Positions 36,551 to 48,549 of a stretch of 64,000 bases of DNA are shown here, piece by piece. Under the pieces are notes generated by a model that saw only the letters and a list, made by a program, of their open reading frames with translations, was not told where the DNA came from and ran no database searches. This DNA comes from Numida meleagris (Eukaryota > Chordata > Aves > Galliformes > Numididae), in assembly GCF_002078875.1 (NCBI RefSeq), contig NC_034412.1:34617530-34681529 (forward strand), in the 5' to 3' direction. The number at the start of each line of letters is the position of its first letter. The first letter of the stretch is position 1. The position numbers and the translations under genes are program-made.

Positions 36551-37002
36551 ACAAAGCCTGAGTGAGCTGTGTTGGAGGGAGGGGGGAAGGGAACAGAAGG
36601 GATTGGTGATGGTGCAGTTATGGGAAGTGACAAGGCAATCAATAAGTTCCAGGTTCAGAGGACAAATTGAACTGGCAAGAGTCAGCCTCAGTTTGCATAC
36701 CAAAATTTCACCGGTAAAAATCCTTTCTGGAGAAGGCAGAACAGCAGTAATGTAACCACTAGGATGATCCAAACCTGTTTTTCCCTAACTACCATTCCCA
36801 ACTGTTCTTTCTTCCTTAGTCCTTCCTTGCATTCAGGCTTTGTTAACATGTGGTGAATTTTAGATAGAATGTATTAAAAAGCGCCTAGATACCATGGTGA
36901 TAGGCACATTGGGAACAGCACACAACACGACAGCTGAGATAGACAAATGGGTTTGAACACAGTGAGTTTTGTACAGGAGAACTAAAATAAACCTGCAACA
37001 GG

Positions 37003-37017
37003 AAAAAAAAAAAAAAA
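37003..37017. repeat. A15 homopolymer
   Basis: Fifteen A residues, followed by a short GAGAAAAAAAG run. Simple sequence, likely length-variable. Confidence 0.95.
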
Positions 37018-37370
37018 GAGAAAAAAAGTGCCTCATGAGAATTTTAAAGAGTAAAACAACGGGTCTGTCAGGCAACCTCACACCTTTGGCGAGCAAGTGA
37101 ACCAAAGCAGTTAAGAAACGCTCTCACAGCAGTGCTGTGCAGAGATTGGCACTCAAGAGAAGGACCCTCACCCGGGCTGTGGGCACAGGGGCCCACAGCA
37201 CCCCTCACAGCTCACCGAGGCTTTGCACGGAGGGAGAAAATACTTCAGAGAACAAGTCTCCAGGCAAACACACCAACGGGAATGTATCCAGAGGAGCTTT
37301 GTTCGTTTTCTTGAAACCAATGGATCAGAGCTCTTGTTTAAATGAAGTACACTTCCATGCTTTTATGTAA

Positions 37371-37387
37371 TTTTTTTTTTTTTTTTT
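37371..37387. repeat. T17 homopolymer
   Basis: Seventeen T residues immediately left of the enhancer-like patch at 37388-37680. Confidence 0.95.
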
Positions 37388-37680
37388 ACGTTAAGGGCAG
37401 TTAATCTGGTAATGCTGCAAAGAGACTTGTGCAAAACTGGGAATTAAAGTTGGATTGACAATTGTGGATTGACAATGCGTCATCTGTTAATTAAAGGTGA
37501 AGTGACAGCTGTAACATATTTCATTGTACAACGCAAAATTATTGACTGTGGCAAGATCGTCAAAGTTTTATCACCCTTTTAAGGTAGTTGGCAGGGTTAA
37601 AGAGGCAAGCGCGTTATTAGCTCTGCAGAGCACTAAACAAATTTGCCAGATGCTTTCTAACAGACGGCTTCTGGGGGCTA
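37388..37680. promoter_or_regulatory. Candidate enhancer with tandem SOX-type sites
   Basis: TGGATTGACAAT occurs twice with 14-base periodicity, at 37451-37462 and 37465-37476; each copy contains a SOX-type ATTGACAAT core. They are followed by CTGTTAATTAAAGG, GTGACAGCTGT (MEIS/E-box), CGCAAAATTATTGAC, GTTTTATCACCC and CGCGTTATTAGC. The patch is free of retroposons. Motif density is the highest in the window with 35230-35560. Confidence 0.38.
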
Positions 37681-37690
37681 GGAAGGGCCA

Positions 37691-37726
37691 GCACCACGTC
37701 ACAGCCCAGCACCACGTCACAGCCCA
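37691..37726. repeat. Two-copy 18-base tandem repeat
   Basis: The unit AGCACCACGTCACAGCCC occurs twice without mismatch (37691-37708 and 37709-37726). Each copy contains ACGTCA, a CRE-type half-site. It is a recent local duplication. Confidence 0.95.
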
Positions 37727-37729
37727 GCA

Positions 37730-38880
37730 GCAGCTCTGACACGCCAAGGCAAGAGACACACGTGGCCCACTTGGCTGCAGCCAAACAGTCTACAGTTCAA
37801 AGAAACGCCCAGCAAAGTACTGCTGGCCCTTCGTGACACTGCTGAATGGACTGACCCATGCTTCAGGCCCCCCTCCCTCAGCAGGCAGCAGAAGGCCCTG
37901 CTTTGGCACCACCATCCTCGCCACACAAAGCCCCAGTGGAGCTTCCCTGCTCCGAGCAAAGACACCAAAGCACGGCCACTCCAGCACCACAACAGCATCT
38001 CAACCTTCCTTCAGTCCAACCCATGTGTTTTATTACACTACCTATGGTCTATAGTTTACATCATACATTGCAACATATTGAGGACTTTGCTGGTTGCCCA
38101 TCTTCACGTGACAGCCAAAGAAAAGTGAGGCTACATCCATCCTTCTAGCTTATCAGAAAACCCTTCATTGCTGGTGGTCAGAGCCATCAACGAATGGTTG
38201 ATGGTCATGATGTGGCTGAAGTGGATCTATCTAAGGATACAATCTTTGTAAAAGCTCTCATTTCCCTAAGACATACTTGAGTTCCACCAGCTGCAGCTAC
38301 AGCCCTGATGGTGCCTGCCCGCCACTCCTGAGAACCATGGCTGGGGACAGTCGGTGGCAGCAGCACCCAGACAAGAGTCACTGAACACGCTGCCCCTCAT
38401 CTGAGCTTTAGCACCGAGGTTACATCTGTTCCCTCCAGATCCAGGGCTAACTGCAGTCATCCTCCACAAACACAGCCAGTGCTTTGCACCAGCCCTTTGT
38501 CACCAGCGCTGGTGGTTTGCGGATAAAATGCACTCACGTCTTTGCTGCGCCCAGAGAACTGTGATCAAGATGCAAATACATTTAAACAGGGAGAACTTCA
38601 AATACAAGAAAAATAACCAGCAAGAAGACTTCACAGTAGGTTAACACTGAACATTAAGCTACCAAGCACATGCTTTCACTCAGCACTCGAATCACAAAAA
38701 TCCCGTGCTCTATTTGTAAGCAAGTGAGCCATAACCTATTTCTTTTTACAGAACATGACTACACAGCGGCCAGTTCCTATAGCTACTGACTGTGTGGCTG
38801 TCTGCTCACCGGGTCTGCAGCAACCCCACAAGTGCCAGCAGCGTGCTGTGCAACCCCCCTCCCCAAATACTTGTGAAGGG
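37730..38880. other. Non-coding stretch, no gene recognised
   Basis: Four overlapping frames in 37717-38148 on both strands reflect low stop density in a GC-richer section. None has a recognisable product. Nothing else is seen. Confidence 0.6.
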
Positions 38881-38889
38881 GAGTGGGGA

Positions 38890-39090
38890 AGCAGTAGTCA
38901 TAAGGTGATAAATGTGTCATAATTATGGAGGGGAAGGACAAAGCCCACTCGGTGTTTATCTGTCTGAGGCAAAGATGAGATTCATGACATATTCCAGTAT
39001 TGGTGATTAGTAGAAGATTAACAGCTACAAAGACCACAGCAAAATAACTTCATTGTGTTAACTCATTTCTTAATCACAGCTTGGAGCTCA
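38890..39090. promoter_or_regulatory. Candidate conserved non-coding element
   Basis: Unique patch with GGTGATAAATGTGTCATAATTATGG, GGTGATTAGTAG, GAAGATTAACAGC and GTTAACTCATTTCTTAATC. Multiple homeodomain-type cores in about 150 bases. Motif-based only. Confidence 0.25.
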
Positions 39091-39554
39091 CGGCACAGGG
39101 AAAAACATCCTTGTCTGCGCGTGCCTGCAAATACACCGGAGCATCATATTCTTTCTTTCCCCAGGTATCACTGCATTTATCTCCAGGACATGAATGGCTA
39201 TTATGAATTATCTCCACCACCCTGTGCTCTCCCTCACCCTTTCCTGTAAAGAGGGGTGGGAGGAGAGCAAAGAAAAGACGGCACCGTTGGATTCCCTTTC
39301 TTCAGCCTTTACCAGCCTGCGGAGGTCAGGATGCTATTGGCTCTGCTCTGCGTGCGAGCTAGAGCTGTTCACTTAGCAACAGAAAGCAGGAGCGGCAGAC
39401 AGCAGAACCATGCAGCGAGGCGTGCGTGCGCCTGTGCGAGACAGAGCGAACAAGGTGTGCAGGATGTGCTCTGTGCACAGCTCCACGCCCACAGGGATGC
39501 AGCAGCAGTGCCAGTGCAGGCTGCTTCAGCCCCACACACCGCGTTTCTGATGGA

Positions 39555-39680
39555 GGACCTTCCTCAGAGCCGACTAATGACAACAGGCAATCTCAATAGA
39601 GCCTGTACTGAATGCACATTGTGAAGAGTGGCTTCTGTGCCTGAAATAATAAGGAGATGAAATGCAGTGTGTTAGAAGGG
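39555..39680. promoter_or_regulatory. Candidate conserved non-coding element
   Basis: Unique patch with CGACTAATGACAACAGG, CACATTGTG (SOX-type) and GAAATAATAAGG words, no repeat signature. Weak call. Confidence 0.2.
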
Positions 39681-39699
39681 AAAAGGTGAGGAAGGAATG

Positions 39700-42600
39700 A
39701 AGCCAGAGTTGAGGTTACCCAGAAAGAACAAATGGGAAATGAGTTGTTTACTGCCATCTACCTTTTTTCCTACTGATTATTACAGCAAAAAAAAGAAAAA
39801 AAGAAAAAACTTCAGCAACTCCAGTAAGACACTGCCTGCAGCACTACCGAGCCTCCAGAAGGACATGCTTGTGTCCCAGCCACTTGTAAACAACAAATTT
39901 CCTCCTGAGAAGGGAAAGAAGCGGCTGACAAAGCTGTAGATAGGAGAAACGTGTACTTCACAGGTCTTAGGGGCTTCAGGAAACACAGGAGAGCTAAGAG
40001 AGGTTACTAAACAGTGAGATTGTGTCATGCTGCCGCCCACAGTGACACGGGAGACTTCGTGCAGCTCCAGGCACAGGGAAGGCCCGGCCCGCACCCTTCC
40101 ACATCGCTGCCATCGGGTGCTTTGCTTCCCACTGCTGGGGAGAGCTGGGCACGCACCAGGGGAGCAGCATTTTTTTACACGTAAGGGATATCTCCCTCTT
40201 CCCCATCCCCAAATAAGTTAATCCTGGAGCTGATATAAACGATCCCATTCTTTTTCACAACTGCTTGGCATTTACGTTCTACTTGAATTTTAAAACGCAG
40301 CTCAACTTCCTCTACACATGGAGCAGATCCCTGCAAGTCTCTCCACGTCTGAGCACCTAACCTCTCAGACCAAACCCACTGCAAAGGGCCACTGGGCAGT
40401 GAGTGACACACAGCAGCTCAACAGCTGCTGCAGTTCTCTACAGCTCTAAAAAGACAGGGTATAAGAGCAACCGGGAGCCTCTCGCTGTTGAGAATGAAGG
40501 GCTTGAAAGCAACCAAGAGTGTTGTTTTATCCTTTTCACCTCTTTTGTGTGACAATTCTATTAGGTTTTCCTTATATTCAACAATACAATGGATACATAT
40601 TAAAGAAAAGGAAACGGTACTTCCTCAGATTCAATATATCCAAAATGTATATGTCATTGTTAAAAGGGAACCTATATTTTTCAAGGAACAGAACTACAAC
40701 GTGAGTTGCAGGCGCAGTTCTCCCATTATTTCCTCTTTAGAAGGACTTCTCCTTGCAAGCAAAACCTACAGCTTGTTTTTTCACATCATCTCACCTTTGT
40801 ACTAACAATGGTTTTTAGACTTGATTAGTTCTTGAATCATTGCTAATAAACACCAGTAAAGGCACTACAGTAAGAGGTACGAACGTTTGTCCTTAACACG
40901 CAAACATCAGTGCCCCTTCTCTGATCAGACTGAAGTCAGGCAGCTGTGCCCGGAGAGGCAGAGCCCACCTGCTGGACCTCAGGATGGCACTAGCAAAGCT
41001 GGCACGGCTCCCTGTGGGTGTGCAGCAGGCGACCCCTCACCCAGCAGCAAGTCCCAGTATACTGGGATACCTGCTCAGACTCAGGGGTGTCCCACGACTT
41101 CCACAATACACAGTCACAGATAAAAAGCTTGCACGCTGAGGACTGAGTTGCATGCCCTGCTCTGAACTGGTATGATCTGAGCAAGAAGCAGGTCTGCTAA
41201 CAGCCCATCTTTTAATCTGGGCTTTAAGTTATTGGAATAAGCCGGAGGAGATGGAGGGTCTATCAAGTGATTTTTTTTATTATTTTTATTTTTTAAACAG
41301 CACAAACACCAAATTTCCTATAAGCTTCAGCAATTTCACTCTAGGAAGCACATCAATACCCTTCCCTTTGCAGTTAAAGATTCTCATTCAGAAAGGGAGA
41401 ATAAGGGATTTGCCTTAATGAAAACAACATACACTTATTTGGAAGAAAAAAAAAGCCTTCCTTTTGTCCAGTTTCTAAACTGAGCACACTAGAGAGAAGG
41501 AATGTTCCTCACAGACAAGACTTTCATAAAGGAATTTGCTTCTTTCAACACACTGAAGGAAAAACAGAAATAAATGCTGAGAACAAGAAAAAAATCTACA
41601 TAACAAAAAGCATTTTGGAAATGGCCTGGATGTCTCTTCCATATCGTTAGTTTTTCCTGAGCAGCAATGGAGCAACACAGCTCGAGCCAACAGGATGTCA
41701 CATCAAAGCAAGTGAAGCACATCATAGGATTTGGTTTCAGCTGCAGTCATTTTGGCATTCTTTTTTGGGAGGGTGATCGATGGGTAGTGTAAGGAGTCAC
41801 CCTCCACCCAACCCCTAATTCCTGTTCGTGCCCATATCAAACTGCCAGCAGCATCTTTCTGTGTCTGTACCGGCTCGAAGTTCCTACCCTTCCGTGCCAC
41901 TCATTTTAGCAACTGTTTCTGTAAACTAAATGGAACAAGTTGCGTAAAGGATTTTCATAATAATGTGGAATTCCTAGCAGCCAAAGGTATTTCCCACTGC
42001 TTCTAAAACTGAGGTTTACTTACTACTTATATTTTAAAACAGCAGCCTGCGTTTAAAATATCCATACTGTTTTTGATAACAGAAATTAAGTCAATGCACA
42101 GAATGACTGTGGTTTGCTGAAAGATATACGGTCGGTAAGCAAAACATCACCATGCGATCTTGCTAACTAGCACACCCCATACAGTACCACTTAGGACTTC
42201 TAAATAAATACAGCCTGGTACCAAAACTGGGCCTTCTGGCTTTTTCCTTTAGTAGTGGAATCCCTTACCTCTTCATTTGAACCTTTTCTCTGCCTCATTC
42301 TATCAGAAAAGCTTCACGCGTTTGAGTGGCATGACACTCCTCTTTGGGTGTAGATCACCAGACCCTCTGTACTCCACAGCATGTTACTGTGTGACTAACC
42401 CTCATGGCACAATCACAGCACATGCAGGGCAGGGACCCCGCACGGATACTCCCTTTCTCCCTAGATACGAAATCACAGGCAGCTGGGAGAACTCTGCTAA
42501 AGCTGACAGTGTGTAAGTAGTGTAACTGAAAAGATCTACCAGCCAACTCCTGGCTTTAAACTCATTCTAATTACACCATAAATTGGTGTTTGTTTTTTTT

Positions 42601-42800
42601 TTAATAAAAGAAGTCCTATAAAGTTATCATAAAAATCCACTTACAAGCAATTCTGAACCATTTGGTGAAATTGCTGCTTTATGTCGCTTGCATCACCAGC
42701 AACAGAACGCAAGCTGTGAAACTCACTGCTGGTGTCAAGTGGTTCCACCAAAACCCAGACTTTCATTTCTTTCAAAGCCTCTGTGCAATGATGGCTCTCA
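39700..42800. other. Non-coding stretch, no gene recognised
   Basis: The longest frame is 105 codons (40488-40805 plus) and is not recognised. A-rich AAAAAAAGAAAAAAAGAAAAAA sits near 39787-39808. No exon, promoter or RNA gene is seen. Confidence 0.65.
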
Positions 42801-42839
42801 TCGCAGACAGAATTTCACAAGGCAGAAGAATAGTGGCAA

Positions 42840-43010
42840 AATGCTCTTTGACTGGCAGGGTGAAATCCAGTCCCACAGTCAGTAAGGCAGCAGCAGTAGG
42901 TGGTTATCAAGACAGTTTCATCAGGCAATTGAAGGCCATGCAAAGCTTTATAAACCAGTATGAAGAGCTTACAACTGACACACTGCTGAACAGAGAACAC
43001 TAAAGACATC
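42840..43010 (-). repeat. Decayed L2/CR1-like LINE reverse-transcriptase fragment
   Basis: Translating the minus strand across 43006-42932 gives a stretch that aligns with the C-terminal motif of L2/CR1-type ORF2 ('SLHWLPVxYRIxFKILLLVYKALHGL'): here SLVFSV...KLFILVYKALHGL. The plus strand matches the reverse complement commonly seen in old LINE copies (GGCCATGCAAAGCTTTATAA). The copy is very old; the flanks to about 43270 may belong to it but are too diverged to bound. Confidence 0.5.
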
Positions 43011-43019
43011 CCCTGCTCT

Positions 43020-46000
43020 GAAAAGCTGATTTTTGGCATCAGTATTCCTGCACCTCTTGGAGATTGCTCACAGGACTTAGGGAGTGGAAGCAGACAGAAT
43101 GAAATCACCCAGTGTCAAACCCAAGAAAGCATGAATTAAAAGCTGTCTCCGTGGCTGAGGAAAACGATCTGTTGCTGATAATATTCCTCACATAATAGAA
43201 GTCAGGATGTGAAACAGCCTAATTGCTGCTGGGGAACCAAAGGAATAGATGAGGGCCCTGGACATGAGTGTCACCATCCGCTGGACTTTTGAAACTGGGA
43301 TATCTAAAATAATGAATAAATGGCAAAGTACAGAGGAACAGCCATACTCAGAAATACAAAGAAAAAAAAAAAAAAAGAATAAAACCCAAAACTTTCATCT
43401 CCCATCCCACACAATCTATTACACTCACAGCAGCTTACTAAAGGAAAAAGTTTGTGCTCCACCATTTACAATCAAATGGAGATAACACAGAGGCACAAAT
43501 AAGAAATCCACACTGCATAGGAATTCAGGATCTACTGCTGGGCTCAAAGACCTTGCGTACATATGTATCTTTAGCTGACAATGGTCCCAGGTTCTAGGAG
43601 GAGAGGACCTCACTTTCCATTAGAATTACAGTGAAGCAACCAAGAGAAGCAACCATCCAGATAACACTCATATCCATTTTGTCTACATGGGAAAAAATTT
43701 CTGTCAAAACTCCCCATAGAGAAATTCACACAATATTTTTTGCATAAATAATTCAAAAAGTGTTTCCCTAGTTCAAACAATACACCATGCTCTGTGCAAT
43801 CTTTTCTAAGAAAAAAAGAATGAGAGGGAGAGAGAAGATAGATATCTCATTTTAATAACCTGATTCTTCGAAAGACTGATGCTCCAGAAAAGATGATTAG
43901 TAGCCAGGCCTGTAATTCTCTTTAGCCGTGCACACGCAGCTGTTAACCCTTTCTCCAAAACTAAAATGATGAGATAAAGAAGTTAGACTCAGTGTGGATC
44001 CTGCATGCGAAATTCAAGCAGCCCAGCACTTTCTTACCAAGTGTGACTAGTCCTAAGAATATTCTGCATCAAGCAGATGATGTGATGTAAGAGGATGTAA
44101 GAGTTCAAGATGTTGTCTGCTAGCATGGGTGTCCAAATGAAGAAAAGAATGCAGTAATTAAGAGAAAAACACCATGAATAAACAGAAAAAAAGTCTGTAA
44201 CATACTTAAAAGAAGGAACATTTTCCCCATATAACAAATCCTTACGATTTGGAAGCTAATAATAACTGATATCGAACTTAATGGCACCAAGAAACAGAGC
44301 CATCCTAGTAGTAAACCTGGGTTTCATGGTGGTCTAAAGCACTCTCAGGGCCAGGGGAGCTCTACTGATCTACATCTCCGAGGATAAGGGTGTGATGCTG
44401 CTGATGAACCTAGAGCAGTTGTGACAGCCAAGGGCACAGCATGCTCCAGTGACTGGAATTGAGGGCCACCTGGAGGACTCCCTCTCCTCTCCATCCTCCC
44501 CACTCAGTTTGGGGTTCCGGGACTTCCCAAACACTGAGCTGTTTACTGTGCTGCAGGAGGTGACATAAGCACCTTACAGGGAGAAGAAACCAACAGAATC
44601 TCTTTTTCCCTGCAGTCAAACTGATCCCCACCATACCTCTATTAAGGTCCAAATTTTGTCCAGCAAAGTCAACAGAGGCTTCCAGCAAGAAAAATCATTT
44701 CCACTAGACTTGAAAGAAACAAATTCTAAAACACACTGTCAAAAGTACAGTGAGCCGATGACACAATTTACCTAATTTAACTAGGAGAAGAGATGAGACA
44801 TGCTCCACAGCGCATAGGTGTGTCCCCACCACATATCTCCAGATCTAAGTGGAGACTTCCAACCAGAAGCAAACATACCGACCTGTCCTACATTATTCAT
44901 ACACTAGCAACATTTTGCTCTTACCTTTCACTGACCATTTCCTTTGAAAGTATGAACCAACAGAACCGACGAAGGCCCTTGGAAATCCACTGGTGTCAAA
45001 TATTTAGACCCTAGGTCTCTTCCCTCTGCTGTTTCAGTTCCAAAATCAAAATGGAACTCCTTGGTGCAAGCAGTAGTGAAACTGGCTGTTATTTATGCCC
45101 ACCAGAAAAAGCATTTGTTACTTATGACTACAGAGAAAAGAGAAATAACAGATTCCCTCCTTGAGTTCTGTGAGTACCTAAGAAAAATAATCATTTTATC
45201 TGAAAACAGCTGATCCAACAGTAAAGCGTTCTTACTAACCTAAAAACATACCCATTTGATTATCAGGCAGATGTTAAATCAGCTAAAATAAATAATAGTA
45301 ATAAGAAAAATACAGCATATGATAGGCTGTGGATTTCACTAATGCATGCAAGCTCAAAAAGTGGCCAAGTTTACAAGCGTAACAAATGACCAGGATTCAG
45401 ATGAGCCACAGTAAGTAATTGCTGGTGTACTCCTAGATCATTGCAAATATGAGGTAAAGCCTCATTAACTTACAACATTCCCACTGAGGTGTAAGCTAAC
45501 ACATGGTACCTGGTATTTCCTGAGCATTCGCACGTAGTCATTGAACTGTTCAGCTGAGGCCGGGTAACTTGTGAAGACACAGATTTCCCCGAGGCACAGG
45601 ACCCCAGGTGCTAATAACTAACCTTAAGTCTGCTGGCAAAAGCATCGTCCCGGTGAAAATCCCTTACTGGTGGTTGTGCAGTGTGGCAGAGGGCTGCCCG
45701 CACAGCCCCGTGACCAACAGCTTTGTCGAGGTCATTTGAACCCCACGTCCCAACCAAGCGGAGCCCTCCGAGCCTCTGACAGCAGGGTTGATAGAGCAGA
45801 CTTGGACAGGCACTGAGTTCACGCTGTCTTGTGGGGTGGGTGGTGGGGATCTCCAGCAGTTTGGTGGATGTGGATTCTCAGTTTTTAACTGGGTTAGTTT
45901 GCTCCCTCAGTAGAAATCAGTAAACTGCTCTCCCAAACCTATCTGTTGAGCTCTTTACAATCAGCAACACGAATCATGAATACTGCAGTCTCCTGTGGAC

Positions 46001-48380
46001 TTGCATCACTAACCTGCTCCACAATTGGCAAGTTAGGAATATTCCTCAGATCCTGGCAAGTTTCCAAAGCAGCCTCCTCTGACCAAAGGATGGGCACCCA
46101 GAATCATACTTCTTTTTTTGGCAAGTGATCCAGAGTGTCTAAATATTTGCCAGCTATCATGCCAATAACTCCCTCTTCCTTTTTTTTTTTTTTTTTTTCC
46201 CCTTTTTAAACATCATCATAAAGGCTACCTACTTTCCCCATTCTGCATAAACTTGACCAATCTTTACGGTGAATCTGGAACAATCAAACTCAACAATTAC
46301 TTATTCTGCCATGAAAGACACATGTGCCTCGTAAACTCTATGTGCAAACAGGCAGAGCTCTGCCATGCTCTTGCTCCAACCTTATCCCAAAATTCCTCTT
46401 TCTACATCATGAAAGTTAATTATACCAGCATCCAGATTCAGAAACGGTAGAGAATCTGCATCATCTTTTATCGTGTGTTTGTCTGCCCACATTAATGTAT
46501 GGCTGTATGCACACACACCCATGCACATGAACTGAAATAAAACATTAACAGAACAATGAGGATTTTGTCTTCTTTAATATAGCCCTGTTATATATAGCCT
46601 GGCAGTTAAATATAAGCTTAAATCTGAACATCAAAGATGCACAAAGATACATACTTATTTATAGCTACTGCAATAAGGAAGCTGCTGAGCAAAGTAGAAC
46701 ATCTTTGGAAATAGTGGGTGGTAAAAACGCTGAACAGAACCCACTCTTCAGCTTTCCAGGCATCTCTGGTCTATGAAAGCTGTGAACCCCCTCTTCTGCC
46801 CAGTGTGATTTCTATCAATCATCTAACACAGCACTCTCAAGTATTTCCTACCTGCCCTGTTCCCTTCATCGCACTTTAGGAGTTTGGCTGCATTCTGACC
46901 AATGGAAAATTGTAGAAGGAATGGGCACAGACTCCTTCACACCTTGTGGCTGTGGGATTTTTACATGTTTAAGAGCTACAGAAAGCCAGCAGGGTTGGGC
47001 AAGACAAGCGAGGTTCAAAGCCACCTCCCTCTAAAAGGACTGAGGTCTCCAAACTTCGCTATCACTGTTGGAAACACTGGGGCACTGTCTCAGAGCTGAG
47101 TGTGCCTTACAAAACAGAACCGCTCAGCCTCCTCCACTGTCGTGTCTGTGTCACAAACTTTGCACTCATTTCATAATGCAGGGGAAGGGAACAAGTTCTC
47201 TGCTGGGAAAGTCAATTGCTTGAAAGACTGACTCAGTTTTGTGCTCACTGAAAAGGAGGTAAATGCTTCAGAACAGGTTGTACATTGCTGGGCTGAACCT
47301 AGAAGCTGTACTGCATGTACCGGCACGGCAGTATCAGGCAGAGCACAGAACACAGTCTGCCTGCAATAAAGCTACACCTGACTGGAGCTGGGTAAAGCTG
47401 GACAGCAAATGTATTGTGGTGCGTGTCCTACTCAGCTCCGTCTTCATTTCTCTTTTTTTTGTTTGCCTTTTACTCCTCTAGGCTTTAATATGCAAGGGTC
47501 TTCAAAGAAAATCTACCTGCTCTGTATTATAAGCTTTAGAAAACAGTAAATGAAGATGTTTATGTTATACACAACTACATGGTTTCCACTAGCTGGTAAC
47601 CCACCACAGGCTGCAGTTTAACACATAAATCATGTGTCTGCTGTGGTTACTTTGCATGTTACATCACACAGCTACACGTAACTGCACAGACTAGCAGGGC
47701 TTTTCCACATCCCAGCCTGCCTTGTTCCTTTCAGCTGACAGTAACTACAAGAAAAATGAAGCTGCATCTGTCTCCTGGCACTGAAGGGGGTAGCCAACGG
47801 GAAACAACTAAGTGCCCAAGACCCGATTCTCCACTTGTTGAATGCTGCAGATGAAATTGCATTTCAGTGCAGCCAACACGAGGCTCACTGCTTTCATCAG
47901 TAGCATCAGCATTTCACCTATGCTCATTGTCTTGACTTTACCCAGCCACCTGTCTCACACCAACAGCAGTGTCAACCCAGTGTCCTCCCAGAGATTCTGC
48001 AAGAAGGGAGGGGTCCCAGGGAAGTACCCTATGAGTTCAGTGCAACCCACACAATGTTTCATCTACAGCAATGGAGTAGCAGTGTGACATATTGCATTAT
48101 CATACTGTAGTGATAGAAATGTATCTGGGGGATGCATGAGTTACGTCCTCCCGTCTGAAATCTGCAGGCCCAGTAACTAAGCATTCCTCAGGAGACAAAT
48201 GCAAGCCCTTAACTTTGCTTGGACTGTGAAGGTCAGGTTTTAACCTAGTATTTTCCAAGCTGTGTCTTTTGCCAGTGCTGCCAGAAGTCAGGAATGATCA
48301 TCCCACAGGGTACCAACATCCAAGTAAACATCGAAAGGAATTCAACACTAAAAGAAGCTCAGCTTTTCCCGATTCCCAGC
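43020..48380. other. Non-coding stretch, no gene recognised
   Basis: Simple tracts: A15 at 43362-43376, T19 at 46180-46198. A 10-base tandem duplication GATGTAAGAG x2 lies at 44084-44103. Frames are under 95 codons with no recognised product. AT-rich unique DNA dominates 45240-45370. Confidence 0.65.
46180..46198. repeat. T19 homopolymer
   Basis: Nineteen T residues followed by C and T-rich sequence. Simple sequence. Confidence 0.95.
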
Positions 48381-48389
48381 CACATGGGA

Positions 48390-48545
48390 ACTAAAATAGC
48401 TGCGACCTTGATTTAGGAAACCCTGATTTCCACTCACAGCTCTGCTACTCCCTTGCAGAATGGCCTGGGCAAGTCATCTGTACCACCTTTTTGCTCCCTC
48501 TGCCTTCCCTATGCCACAGGTGCTATGACTGCAAGCCTCCCTCCA
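48390..48545 (+). repeat. MIR-like SINE remnant
   Basis: The order CCTGATTTCCACTCACAG-CTCTGCTACTC...GCCTGGGCAAGTCATCTGTACCACC...CTCCCTCTGCC follows the MIR core ('...cctgggttcgaatcccggctctgccac...tgaccttgggcaagtcacttaacctctctgtgcctc'). It is diverged but collinear. Ends are approximate. Confidence 0.6.
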
Positions 48546-48549
48546 GCCT

